Shown here one piece after another: positions 1 to 6,652 of a DNA stretch of 9,310 bases; positions within the stretch are counted from its first letter, which is position 1, and each line of letters opens with the position of its first letter. The stretch is from contig CAIFEU010000002.1 in NCBI GenBank assembly GCA_903789505.1, positions 19,104 through 28,413 on the forward strand, given 5' to 3'. This stretch comes from an uncultured Coriobacteriales bacterium. GTDB lineage: Bacteria; Actinomycetota; Coriobacteriia; Coriobacteriales; UMGS124. Both the position numbers and the translations under genes were made by a program. Below the pieces are notes generated by a model. It was not told the DNA's origin, ran no database searches, and saw nothing but the letters and a program-made list of their open reading frames with translations.

Positions 1-442
1 CGTGGCGCCGCGGCAGGAACCCGCCTAAGTCCAACGACTCCCACGCGAACCCCGCCTGCGCCAGCGCGCAGGTCACCGCCGACGGGCCGGGAACCACGTC
101 GACCGGGACGCCGGCGTCCAGGCAAGCGTCGACGAGCCGCGCACCGGGGTCGGCGACCGCCGGCATGCCGGCGTCCGACACGAACGCCATGCCCTCGCCG
201 GCGAGCATGCGCTCGACCAGGCCCTGGGCGCGCGCCGCGATGACGTGCTCGTCGCAGCGCTCCAGCCGCGCGCCGCGGATGCCGCACGCGGCGAGGAGCC
301 TGCCGCTGACGCGCGTGTCCTCGGCGAGCACCACGTCTGCCGCCGCCAGGGCGTCACGCGCCCGCGGGGACAGGTCGCCCAGGTTGCCGATCGGCGTCCC
401 CACCAGCGTGAGCCCGCCTCGAATCGCGTCGTCCATCGTCAT
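1..442 (-). CDS. rsmI: RsmI, 16S rRNA (cytidine-1402-2'-O)-methyltransferase, N-terminal part
   Basis: This is a partial gene. 147 codons are visible and the C-terminal half lies beyond the left edge; the family is usually about 270-290 residues. RsmI uses S-adenosylmethionine to methylate the ribose of C1402 in the 16S rRNA decoding centre. The visible part carries the tetrapyrrole-methylase-like fold signatures in order: VGTPIGNLGDLS at residues 14-25, AEDTR at 40-44, the SDAGMPAVADPG loop at 89-100, and VVPGPSAV at 116-123, followed by GGFLPRR near the edge. The usual SDAGTP is SDAGMP here. The chosen start is the ATG at 440-442, because a GAGGGGA ribosome-binding site (minus strand, 451-457) lies 8 bases upstream; a second ATG two codons later is possible. 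The gene is divergent from the ech operon and functionally unrelated to it. Confidence 0.93.
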   Translation of the reverse strand, partial: MTMDDAIRGGLTLVGTPIGNLGDLSPRARDALAAADVVLAEDTRVSGRLLAACGIRGARLERCDEHVIAARAQGLVERMLAGEGMAFVSDAGMPAVADPGARLVDACLDAGVPVDVVPGPSAVTCALAQAGFAWESLDLGGFLPRRH

Positions 443-803
443 CGCAGCCGTCCCCTCGCTCCGCGCGCGGCACGCCCGCGCCCTGTGCACCCATGCGATT
501 CTCCCGCCTGAGCGGCACGCCGCAGCCCGTCGCGATGCCACGGCGCCGCTCTCCACGCACCCTGCACGTCTCGCCTGCCCACCCACCACATTACAGCCGC
601 TGGCGGAAGACGTACGGCATCGCAGGTGGCAAGGTGCGTACGATTGCTAGACTTCGCCGCGTCGTCCGTCCGCATCATCCCCCGCACGCACAAGCCGTGC
701 TACAAAGATGCAGACCCACCGCTCTCCGGCGAGGTTCCAGCTCGTCTCGGGAGGGCAGGCGGGCATACGTGCGGCCTGTCGTCACGAACCAAGAGGAGGC
801 ATC
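443..803. other. Divergent intergenic region between rsmI and the ech operon
   Basis: These 361 bases separate two genes read in opposite directions, so promoters for both should lie here. No open frame through it resembles a protein family, and I see no tRNA or recognised riboswitch. The best plus-strand -10 candidate is TACAAA at 701-706, preceded by TG one base upstream (extended -10 type), but it has no good -35 partner. It would give a leader of about 90 bases. Two copies of the palindrome CGTACG lie at 611-616 and 637-642, centres 26 bases apart, in a part of the gap that is less GC-rich. A weak hairpin is possible in the leader, with CTCTC at 722-726 and CGAG at 730-733 pairing to CTCG at 741-744 and GGGAG at 749-753. 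None of these sites is secure. Confidence 0.5.
793..799 (+). promoter_or_regulatory. Ribosome binding site that fixes the GTG start of echA
   Basis: GAGGAGG ends four bases before a GTG at 804-806. The upstream in-frame ATG at 708 has no comparable site and would add 32 residues with no membrane-protein character (Arg-, Pro- and Ser-rich). From the GTG the protein begins directly with a hydrophobic helix (VGIIWFLIVFPLVAAAL), as expected of an antiporter-like subunit. The next in-frame ATG lies more than 200 bases inside conserved membrane sequence. Confidence 0.8.
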
Positions 804-2789
804 GTGGGAATAATCTGGTTTCTGATAGTCTTTCCGCTGGTCGCGGCCGCCTTGTGCGTCATCTCGCGCGACGAGCGGCTGCGGGGCGTGATCGTGTGTG
901 TGAGCGCCTGCGTCATCGCGGTGGGAAGCATCGTCCTCGCCGCCCAGCACCTGGGGGGGACGGCGCGCTACTACGCCTTCTCGAGCGTCGCGATCAGCGT
1001 CGTGCTGTTCATCGTCGAGCTCGCGCTGTGCGCCTACATCATGTGGCGCTCCCTGTCCGCGCGCAAGTACGGCGTCTTCGTCCTCGCCTGCGTCCAGGCG
1101 CTGCTCGCGTGCGTGGCAGAGTTCGGCCCCTCGGGTTCCGTGGAGGTGCACCGCGCCGTCTACATCGACACGCTCTCCTCAATCATGGTGCTGATCATCG
1201 GCATCATCGGCAGCGGCATCTGCGTCTACGCCGTCGGGTACATGCGTGACTTCCAGCGTCACCAGGACGAGCTCGCCCGGCAGGGCAAGGAGTTCTCGAC
1301 CGACCGCCAGGGCTTCTTCTTCGCGGTCATGTTCGCGTTCCTGTCGGGGATGTTCGGCATCGTGACGTTCAACGACCTGGCGTGGATGCTGTGCGCCTGG
1401 GAGGTCACGACCGTCTGCTCCTTCTACCTCATCGGCTACACCAAGACCGCCGAGGCGACCGCGAACTCGTTCCGCCAGATCTGGATGAACCTGATCGGCG
1501 GCATCGCGTTCGCCACCGCCGTCATCATCATCGGCGTCACCTGCAGCGTCATGGAGCTCGACCGCTTCATCGCGATCGGCGCGCTCGCGCCCATGGCTGC
1601 CATGCTCCCCGTCGCCCTGCTGGCGCTGGCGTCGCTGACCAAGGCCGCCCAGATGCCCTTTCACACCTGGCTGCTCGGCGCCATGGTGGCGCCCACGCCC
1701 ACCAGCGCGCTGCTGCATTCCTCGACGATGGTCAAGGCCGGCGTCTTCCTGCTCATCCGCCTCTCCCCGCTCATGGGCGTCTACGTGTCGGGCCTGCCCC
1801 GGATGGGCATCAACCCGGTGGGCTTCAGCGTGATCCTCGTCGGCTGCATCACCTTCCTGCTCGCGTCGCTGATCGCGGTGAGCCAGTCCAACGCCAAGCG
1901 CGTGCTCGCCTACTCCACGATCCCCACCCGGGGCCGGATCGTCACCTGCGCTGGCATCGGGTCCGCCGCCGCGGTCTGGGCGGCGATCTTCCTGCTGATC
2001 TTCCACGCCTGCGCGAAGTCCCTGCTGTTCCTGTGCGTCGGGACCGCCGAGCATCACATCGGCAGCCGTAACATCGAGGACATGGACTCCCTGATCACGC
2101 GCATGCCCAAGCTCGCCGTCCTGATGGCGTTCGGCATCTGCGGCATGTTCATCGCGCCGTTCGGCATGCTGGTGTCCAAGTGGGCCGCCCTGGGGGCATT
2201 CGTCAACTCCGGCGTCATCGTGATCGTGATCATGCTCGCGTTCGGCTCGGCTGCGACGTTCTTCTTCTGGGCCAAGTGGCTCGCCAAGATAGTCGCGGGC
2301 GACCCTTCCGCCGAGAACGTCGAGGGCAGCGTGCACACCACCGAGTGGTGCGCCCTGGGACTGATGGCGCTGCTGCTCGCCGCGTGCTCGATCTTCCTGC
2401 CGGCGATCTCCTCCGGCGTCGTGACCCCATACGTGCGCCAGCTCACCGGCGGCGTCATGCGCATGCCCAGCGCCGGCGACCTGGTGCTGATGGCCGTGTG
2501 CGCCTTCGTCATGATCGCGATTCCGCTGGTCGTCGCCCTTCGCGCCCGCAGCATCCGCCGCGGCGACGGGCACCAGCCGTACTTCGGCGGCGTCGGCCAC
2601 GGCCATGCCGCGTTCATGGACTCCATGGGCCAGCAGGTCGCCTACACGCAGCGCAACTGGTACCTCGAAGGCATGTTCAACGAGGAAAAGATCGGGATGA
2701 TCGGTACGGTGCTGTGCACGATCATCGCGTTCATGGGCATATCAGCGTCGGTCGGCCTTGCCGTCGTCTTCTTTGGGAGCGTGATCTAG
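804..2789 (+). CDS. echA: EchA, proton/sodium antiporter-like membrane subunit of Ech hydrogenase
   Basis: This 661-residue, very hydrophobic protein is homologous to NuoL/HyfB and Mrp-type antiporter subunits. It is predicted to form the ion-translocating part of the membrane arm, with roughly 16 membrane helices. Visible functional residues are Glu200 in CAWEVTT (the charged residue of the fifth core helix), Lys280 and His287 in LTKAAQMPFHTW, the following PTPTSALLHSSTMVKAG signature, and Lys405 in HACAKSLLF. The C-terminal YLEGMFNEEKIG followed by a final helix fits the Ech type rather than NuoL. An oddity is the segment at residues 374-378 (PTRGR, nt 1923-1937), where relatives usually have something like SNLGL after AYSTI. 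The start is GTG at 804, set by the GAGGAGG site. The stop abuts the ATG of echB with no spacer, which suggests translational coupling. It is the first gene of the operon. Confidence 0.93.
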   Translation: MGIIWFLIVFPLVAAALCVISRDERLRGVIVCVSACVIAVGSIVLAAQHLGGTARYYAFSSVAISVVLFIVELALCAYIMWRSLSARKYGVFVLACVQALLACVAEFGPSGSVEVHRAVYIDTLSSIMVLIIGIIGSGICVYAVGYMRDFQRHQDELARQGKEFSTDRQGFFFAVMFAFLSGMFGIVTFNDLAWMLCAWEVTTVCSFYLIGYTKTAEATANSFRQIWMNLIGGIAFATAVIIIGVTCSVMELDRFIAIGALAPMAAMLPVALLALASLTKAAQMPFHTWLLGAMVAPTPTSALLHSSTMVKAGVFLLIRLSPLMGVYVSGLPRMGINPVGFSVILVGCITFLLASLIAVSQSNAKRVLAYSTIPTRGRIVTCAGIGSAAAVWAAIFLLIFHACAKSLLFLCVGTAEHHIGSRNIEDMDSLITRMPKLAVLMAFGICGMFIAPFGMLVSKWAALGAFVNSGVIVIVIMLAFGSAATFFFWAKWLAKIVAGDPSAENVEGSVHTTEWCALGLMALLLAACSIFLPAISSGVVTPYVRQLTGGVMRMPSAGDLVLMAVCAFVMIAIPLVVALRARSIRRGDGHQPYFGGVGHGHAAFMDSMGQQVAYTQRNWYLEGMFNEEKIGMIGTVLCTIIAFMGISASVGLAVVFFGSVI

Positions 2790-3680
2790 ATGGTGTGGCT
2801 GTCCGTGCTGCTCGCGATTCTGTTCGTCGTGGTGGCGCCCGTCCTGGGCTGCCTCATCACCGGCGCCGACCGCATCCTGACCGCCCGCATGCAGAGGCGT
2901 CGCGGCCCCTCGATCCTGCAGCCCTACTACGATGTGCGCAAGCTGCTTGAGAAGGACGCGCGCGCCAACGACGTCGTCCAGGTCATCCTGCTGGCGCTCT
3001 CGCTGGTGATGCTCGTCGTGGCGGGCGTGTGCCTGTACGCCGGCGCCAACTTCCTGCTGTGCATCCTGCTCGAGACGCTTTCGAGCCTGATGTTCATCCT
3101 GGCCGCCTCGGTCGACCCCTCACCGTTCGTCCAGGTGGGCGTCCAGCGAGAGATTCTCCAGGTGATGTGCTGCGAGCCGATGCTGCTGCTGTTCGCCGTC
3201 GGCGTGTACCTGTACACCGGCTCGTTCTCGGTCTCGTCGCTGTTCTCCACCAACCTGCCGATGGTCGTCTGGCTGCCGCTGATCTTCATCGGGCTGGTCT
3301 TCGTGCTCACGATCAAGCTCCGCAAGTCGCCGTTCGACATCGCCTCGAGCCACCACGCCCACCAGGAGATCGTCGCCGGCGCCTCCACCGAGATGAGCGG
3401 CCTGAGCCTGGCGCTGATTGAGGTCACGCACTGGTACGAGCTGGTCATCCTCATGTCGTGGGTCGGCATGTTCTTCGTGACCTCCAACCCGCTCTCGGTC
3501 CTCCTCGCGATTCTCGCCGCCGCCGTCGTGTTCCTGCTCGAGATCTGGATCGACAACTCCTTCGCCCGCGTCAAGTGGCAGGTCATGTTCAAGAGCAGCT
3601 GGATGGTCGCGCTGGTGTGCGGCATGGTCAACTTCGCGATGTTCTTCTTCATCGACTCCAACGGGCTCGTCTTCTTCTAA
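2790..3680 (+). CDS. echB: EchB, NuoH/HyfC-like membrane subunit of Ech hydrogenase
   Basis: This 296-residue polytopic membrane protein belongs to the NuoH/HycD/HyfC family, which anchors the hydrogenase module to the membrane and links redox chemistry to ion movement. Evidence includes RMQRRRGPSILQPYYD at residues 33-48 (the family's ARxQxRxGP...QPxxD motif on the first cytoplasmic loop). KSPFDIASSHHAHQEIVAG at 179-197 and TEMSG at 200-204 carry the acidic loop (Asp183, Glu193, Glu201), followed by IEVTHWYE at 210-217. About eight hydrophobic segments are visible and the length is normal. The ATG directly follows the echA stop (TAGATG). A GGGAG lies about 10 bases upstream inside echA. A 31-base gap separates it from echC. 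I see no truncation or frameshift. Confidence 0.94.
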   Translation: MVWLSVLLAILFVVVAPVLGCLITGADRILTARMQRRRGPSILQPYYDVRKLLEKDARANDVVQVILLALSLVMLVVAGVCLYAGANFLLCILLETLSSLMFILAASVDPSPFVQVGVQREILQVMCCEPMLLLFAVGVYLYTGSFSVSSLFSTNLPMVVWLPLIFIGLVFVLTIKLRKSPFDIASSHHAHQEIVAGASTEMSGLSLALIEVTHWYELVILMSWVGMFFVTSNPLSVLLAILAAAVVFLLEIWIDNSFARVKWQVMFKSSWMVALVCGMVNFAMFFFIDSNGLVFF

Positions 3681-3697
3681 CCACCAACGAATCACGC

Positions 3698-3707
3698 AAA
3701 GGAGGTG
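3698..3707 (+). promoter_or_regulatory. Strong ribosome binding site of echC
   Basis: AAAGGAGGTG is a near-perfect match to the 16S anti-Shine-Dalgarno, with 6 bases between AGGAGG and the ATG at 3712. It is the strongest such site in the operon and stands in the largest internal gap (31 bases), so the soluble-arm genes may be translated independently of the two membrane subunits upstream. Confidence 0.85.
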
Positions 3708-3711
3708 TCCC

Positions 3712-4302
3712 ATGTCGGTCAAGGACACCAGCAAGAAGGGCGCGTCCTACGTCAAGAAGTCGCCCTGGATCATCCATTACGACGCGGCGAGCTGCAACGG
3801 CTGCGACATCGAGGTGCTTGCGTCTCTCACGCCCCTGTATGACGTGGAGCGCTTCGGCATCATCAACACCGGCAACCCGCGCCACGCGGACATCTTCCTG
3901 GTGACCGGGTCGGTCAACGAGCAGGCCAAGCCGGTCATCGAGCAAATCTACTCCCAGATGGTCGAGCCCAAGGTCGTCATCGCGTGCGGCATCTGCGCCT
4001 GCTCAGGTGGCGTGTTCAAGACCTGCTACAACACGATGGGCGGCATAGACCAGGTCATTCCGGTCGACGTCTACGTCCCCGGCTGCGCCGTGCGCCCCGA
4101 GGCGCTGATCGACGGCGTCGTGCGCGCGCTTGACATCCTCGAGCAAAAGCGCGCCGCCATGGACGCGGGACTGCCCGTGCCGACTCCCGAGGTCAAGCTC
4201 GGCGTCGAGACTCCGCGCGTGCTGCACACCCAGGACGACCCCGACGAGTCCGGCACGCCGATCGAGCCCGCCGCGCAGGGCGGGGAGGGAGCGAAGCGAT
4301 GA
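3712..4302 (+). CDS. echC: EchC, NuoB-like small [4Fe-4S] subunit of Ech hydrogenase
   Basis: This 196-residue cytoplasmic small subunit carries the proximal [4Fe-4S] cluster next to the NiFe site and passes electrons between EchF and EchE. The cluster ligands can be read as Cys28 and Cys31 in SCNGCDIE, Cys95 in GICACSGG, and Cys125 in PGCAVRPE. This matches the CxxC...GxC...PGC pattern of group 4 hydrogenase small subunits and NuoB. Further cysteines at 92, 97 and 105 are probably not ligands. The conserved domain ends near residue 148. The remaining roughly 47 residues are rich in Pro, Glu, Asp and Gly and look disordered. The start is firmly set by AAAGGAGGTG. The gene ends in a 4-base ATGA overlap with echD, a sign of coupled translation. 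Confidence 0.95.
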   Translation: MSVKDTSKKGASYVKKSPWIIHYDAASCNGCDIEVLASLTPLYDVERFGIINTGNPRHADIFLVTGSVNEQAKPVIEQIYSQMVEPKVVIACGICACSGGVFKTCYNTMGGIDQVIPVDVYVPGCAVRPEALIDGVVRALDILEQKRAAMDAGLPVPTPEVKLGVETPRVLHTQDDPDESGTPIEPAAQGGEGAKR

Positions 4303-4817
4303 GGTTCCAGGACACCAAGTTCATCCAGATCGACGCCCAGGACATCCTCGGAATCGCGACCGCGAAGCGCGCCGACGACTGGCGCTTCCTCGAGGTGCAC
4401 GCGAACCGGCCCAACAAGGAGGGCAAGGTAGAGATCGTCTGGTCGTTCTTCGACGACCGCGCGCTGCAGGCCGTGGCTTACGAGGCGTTCGTCGACCCAG
4501 GGAGCTCCGTCGACAGCCTGAGCGGCATCTTCCCGTGCGCGTTCATGTTCGAGAACGAGATGCACGACCTGTACGACATCACCGTGCGGAACATCTCGCT
4601 GGACTACCACGGCAACTTCTACCAGGTCACCTGCGACGCCCCGATGATGGACAGGGACGCCGACAAACCGCGGCGCACGGTCTCGCTGGGCAACGGGGGC
4701 ACCTACGCCACGACAGCACCAGATGCGCCCGTCCAGGGCGAGGCGCGCCAGGACCCCGCGGCCCCCGCACACGAAGACGAGCGTCCCGACGCCGCCGGCG
4801 CGGCGACCGGCGAGTAG
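4299..4817 (+). CDS. echD: EchD, NuoC-like (30 kDa) subunit of Ech hydrogenase
   Basis: This 172-residue protein is related to the NuoC/30-kDa subunit of complex I and to the N-terminal part of HycE. It is a structural subunit of the soluble arm that packs against the large subunit and has no cofactor of its own. The diagnostic segment is FPCAFMFENEMHDLYDI at residues 78-94, the counterpart of the ERExxDMFGI region of complex I; the fold domain spans roughly residues 5-115. Residues 131-172 form a low-complexity Ala/Asp/Pro/Glu tail that is unlikely to fold. The start ATG overlaps the echC stop by four bases, and GGGAGGGA lies upstream inside echC. The function is assigned from this motif and from the gene order, since the sequence otherwise diverges from NuoC. 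Confidence 0.9.
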   Translation: MRFQDTKFIQIDAQDILGIATAKRADDWRFLEVHANRPNKEGKVEIVWSFFDDRALQAVAYEAFVDPGSSVDSLSGIFPCAFMFENEMHDLYDITVRNISLDYHGNFYQVTCDAPMMDRDADKPRRTVSLGNGGTYATTAPDAPVQGEARQDPAAPAHEDERPDAAGAATGE

Positions 4818-4852
4818 ACCGGCGACGGGATCGGGAGGAAAGAGAAGCGCAC

Positions 4853-5941
4853 ATGGCAAAGAAGACCCTGGTACCCTTCGGACCGCAGCACCCGGTGCTG
4901 CCCGAACCGGTCCACCTGGACCTCGTGCTGGAGGACGAGACTGTCGTGCAGGCCGTACCGCAGGTCGGCTACGTGCACCGCGGCCTGGAGAACCTCGTCG
5001 ACAAGCGGGACTTCCAGCAGTTCACCTACATCGCGGAGCGCATCTGCGGCATCTGCAGCTTCGGTCACTCGATGGGCTACAGCCAGGCAGTCGAGAACCT
5101 CATGGGCATCGAAGTCCCCGAGCGCGCCGAATACCTGCGCGTCATCTTCCACGAGATGTCGCGCATGCACAGCCACCTGCTCTGGCTGGGCCTCGCCGCC
5201 GACGCCTTCGGCTTCGAGAGCCTGTTCATGCACTCGTGGCGCCTGCGCGAGCGGCTCCTGGACATCTTCGAGCGCACCACCGGCGGTCGCGTGATCCTGA
5301 ACTTCTGCATCCCCGGCGGCGTCGTCCACGACATAGAGAACACTGAGCTCGAGGCGATCGTCTCGACGCTGAGGGGCATGCGCGAGGACTACGACCAGAT
5401 CGCGGCCACGTTCCTGGACGACGCCTCGGTCCGCAGCCGCCTGTCGGGGGTGGGCTACCTGTCCAAGGCCGACGCGCGCACCTACGGCTGCGTCGGGCCG
5501 ATGGCGCGCGCCTCCGGCTGGGACGTCGACGTGCGCAACAACGGTCTGGGGGCCTACTCGGCGCTGGCGGACTTCAAGCCCGTCACCTCACAGGACGGCG
5601 ACTGCTACGCGCGCTGTCAGGTGCGCGTCGAGGAAGTGCGCCAGTCCATCGACATCATCACCGAACTCGCCAGCAAGATTCCCGACGGCGAGACCCTGGT
5701 AAAGATCAAAGGCAACCCCGCGGAGGGCGCCGAGTCCCTCACGCGCATCGAGCAGCCGCGCGGCGAGGCAATCTACTATATCAAGGGCAACGGCACCAAG
5801 TTCCTCGAGCGCTGTCGCGTGCGCACGCCCACCTCGACCAACATCCCCGGCATGTGCGCGACGCTGGGCGGCTCGGACCTTGCCGACGTGCCCAACATCG
5901 TGCTGACGATTGACCCCTGCATCAGCTGCTCGGAGCGATAG
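4853..5941 (+). CDS. echE: EchE, NiFe-binding large (catalytic) subunit of Ech hydrogenase
   Basis: This 362-residue catalytic subunit is homologous to HycE and NuoD and holds the NiFe centre where protons are reduced to H2. All four metal-binding cysteines are present: Cys65 and Cys68 in RICGICSFGHS, and Cys356 and Cys359 in DPCISCSER. The N-terminus PFGPQHPVLPEPVHLDL, VGYVHRGLE at 38-46, and FLERCRVRTPTSTNIPG near residue 320 are typical of group 4 large subunits. The length agrees with Ech-type enzymes, which lack the NuoC fusion of HycE. The stop codon follows directly after CSER, so the C-terminal peptide removed by maturation proteases in many NiFe hydrogenases is absent. The start ATG follows GGGAGGAAAGAG, 35 bases after the echD stop. 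No longer start is supported, because the frame upstream is Arg-rich sequence overlapping echC and echD. Confidence 0.96.
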   Translation: MAKKTLVPFGPQHPVLPEPVHLDLVLEDETVVQAVPQVGYVHRGLENLVDKRDFQQFTYIAERICGICSFGHSMGYSQAVENLMGIEVPERAEYLRVIFHEMSRMHSHLLWLGLAADAFGFESLFMHSWRLRERLLDIFERTTGGRVILNFCIPGGVVHDIENTELEAIVSTLRGMREDYDQIAATFLDDASVRSRLSGVGYLSKADARTYGCVGPMARASGWDVDVRNNGLGAYSALADFKPVTSQDGDCYARCQVRVEEVRQSIDIITELASKIPDGETLVKIKGNPAEGAESLTRIEQPRGEAIYYIKGNGTKFLERCRVRTPTSTNIPGMCATLGGSDLADVPNIVLTIDPCISCSER

Positions 5942-5956
5942 AGAGGAGACGAGACG

Positions 5957-6523
5957 ATGTCCGGTCTGTTCAAGCTCGGAAAGATGACGCTGCAGAGCCT
6001 CTTCTCGAAGCCCGCGACCGTCGCGTACCCCGCGGAGCCGCGCGAGTACTACCCGATGACCCGCGGCCAGGTGTCCATCGACATCGCCGCATGCATCCAG
6101 TGCGGCACCTGCGAGCGCGGCTGCCCTACCGGCTGCCTGGCCGTGGACAAGGCCAACTACACCTGGTCCATCAACCGCTACCAGTGCGTGCAGTGCCAGC
6201 ACTGCGTGCGCTCGTGCCCGGTCCACTGCCTGACGATGCGCCACAACTACACCGAGAGCGCCACCGAGAAGCACGTAGACGTCTACGGCCTCACGCCCGC
6301 TCAGCGCGCGGTCAAGGATGCGGAGGCGCGGGCGCGTGCCGAGAAGCAGGCGAAGGCGCGCGAGGCGGCGCTCGCCAAAAAGCGCGCCAAGGCACAGGCG
6401 GAGAAGGGGGGTGCGGAGAAGGCGGCCGGCACCGGTGCCGCCAGCGCCGCGAAGGGAGGCGCCGGCACGACTGCCGGGAGCGGGGACGCCTCCGGTGGGG
6501 ACGAGGGCGCGCGCAACGCCTAG
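5957..6523 (+). CDS. echF: EchF, 2x[4Fe-4S] ferredoxin-like subunit of Ech hydrogenase with long charged tail
   Basis: This 188-residue electron-entry subunit is related to NuoI/HyfH and is expected to take electrons from soluble ferredoxin and pass them to the EchC cluster. Two complete ferredoxin motifs are present: C46xxC49xxC52xxxC56P and C77xxC80xxC83xxxC87P. The conserved part ends near residue 110. A tail of about 77 residues follows. Residues 115-152 are Ala/Lys/Glu/Arg-rich and predicted helical by composition. Residues 153-188 are Gly/Ala/Thr/Asp-rich and low complexity. From memory of the family, EchF is usually a compact protein of roughly 110-150 residues, so the tail is an addition. 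AGGAG lies 8 bases before the ATG, 15 bases after the echE stop. It is the last gene of the operon, followed by the hairpin at 6596-6647. Confidence 0.94.
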   Translation: MSGLFKLGKMTLQSLFSKPATVAYPAEPREYYPMTRGQVSIDIAACIQCGTCERGCPTGCLAVDKANYTWSINRYQCVQCQHCVRSCPVHCLTMRHNYTESATEKHVDVYGLTPAQRAVKDAEARARAEKQAKAREAALAKKRAKAQAEKGGAEKAAGTGAASAAKGGAGTTAGSGDASGGDEGARNA

Positions 6524-6595
6524 GCGACGCACCCGGGAATCCTACGGCGGCGCCGAGCGTCGACGCAGCGGCCGGGACCAGACAGCGAAATCCGC

Positions 6596-6647
6596 GGGGA
6601 GGGGCAGGGAGGGCCGCTTATTCGGCGGAGTCTCCCTGCCCCTCCCC
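6596..6647. terminator. Likely bidirectional terminator between echF and recO
   Basis: A perfect 16-base inverted repeat pairs 6596-6611 (GGGGAGGGGCAGGGAG) with 6632-6647. The 20-base loop can form a second small hairpin, GCCG at 6613-6616 with CGGC at 6623-6626. It sits between two convergent genes, 73 bases after the echF stop and 6 bases after the recO stop (in the minus direction). Neither side has a long T-run: the minus strand has only GATTTCG just beyond the stem and the plus strand has ATCTCTATG. The position and stem strength support a terminator for both operons; the weak U-tracts lower confidence in its efficiency. Confidence 0.72.
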
Positions 6648-6652
6648 CATCT

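Noticed and set aside
590..595. A minus-strand TGTAAT as -10 box for rsmI
   Set aside because: It lacks the critical second A of the -10 box and has no -35-like hexamer 16-18 bases upstream.
708..803. Longer echA beginning at an ATG 32 codons upstream
   Set aside because: There is no good ribosome binding site, and the added residues are not membrane-like. The GTG at 804 has GAGGAGG just before it and starts a hydrophobic helix.
493..813. A 106-codon plus-strand frame in the rsmI-echA gap
   Set aside because: It is Arg/Pro/Ser-rich, has no convincing ribosome binding site, overlaps the start of echA, and shows no recognisable domain.
1179..2606. A 475-codon open frame on the minus strand opposite echA
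   Set aside because: Its product is His/Asp/Gly/Arg-rich with no domain. It mirrors the codon pattern of echA, as expected in high-GC DNA, whereas echA has clear family motifs.
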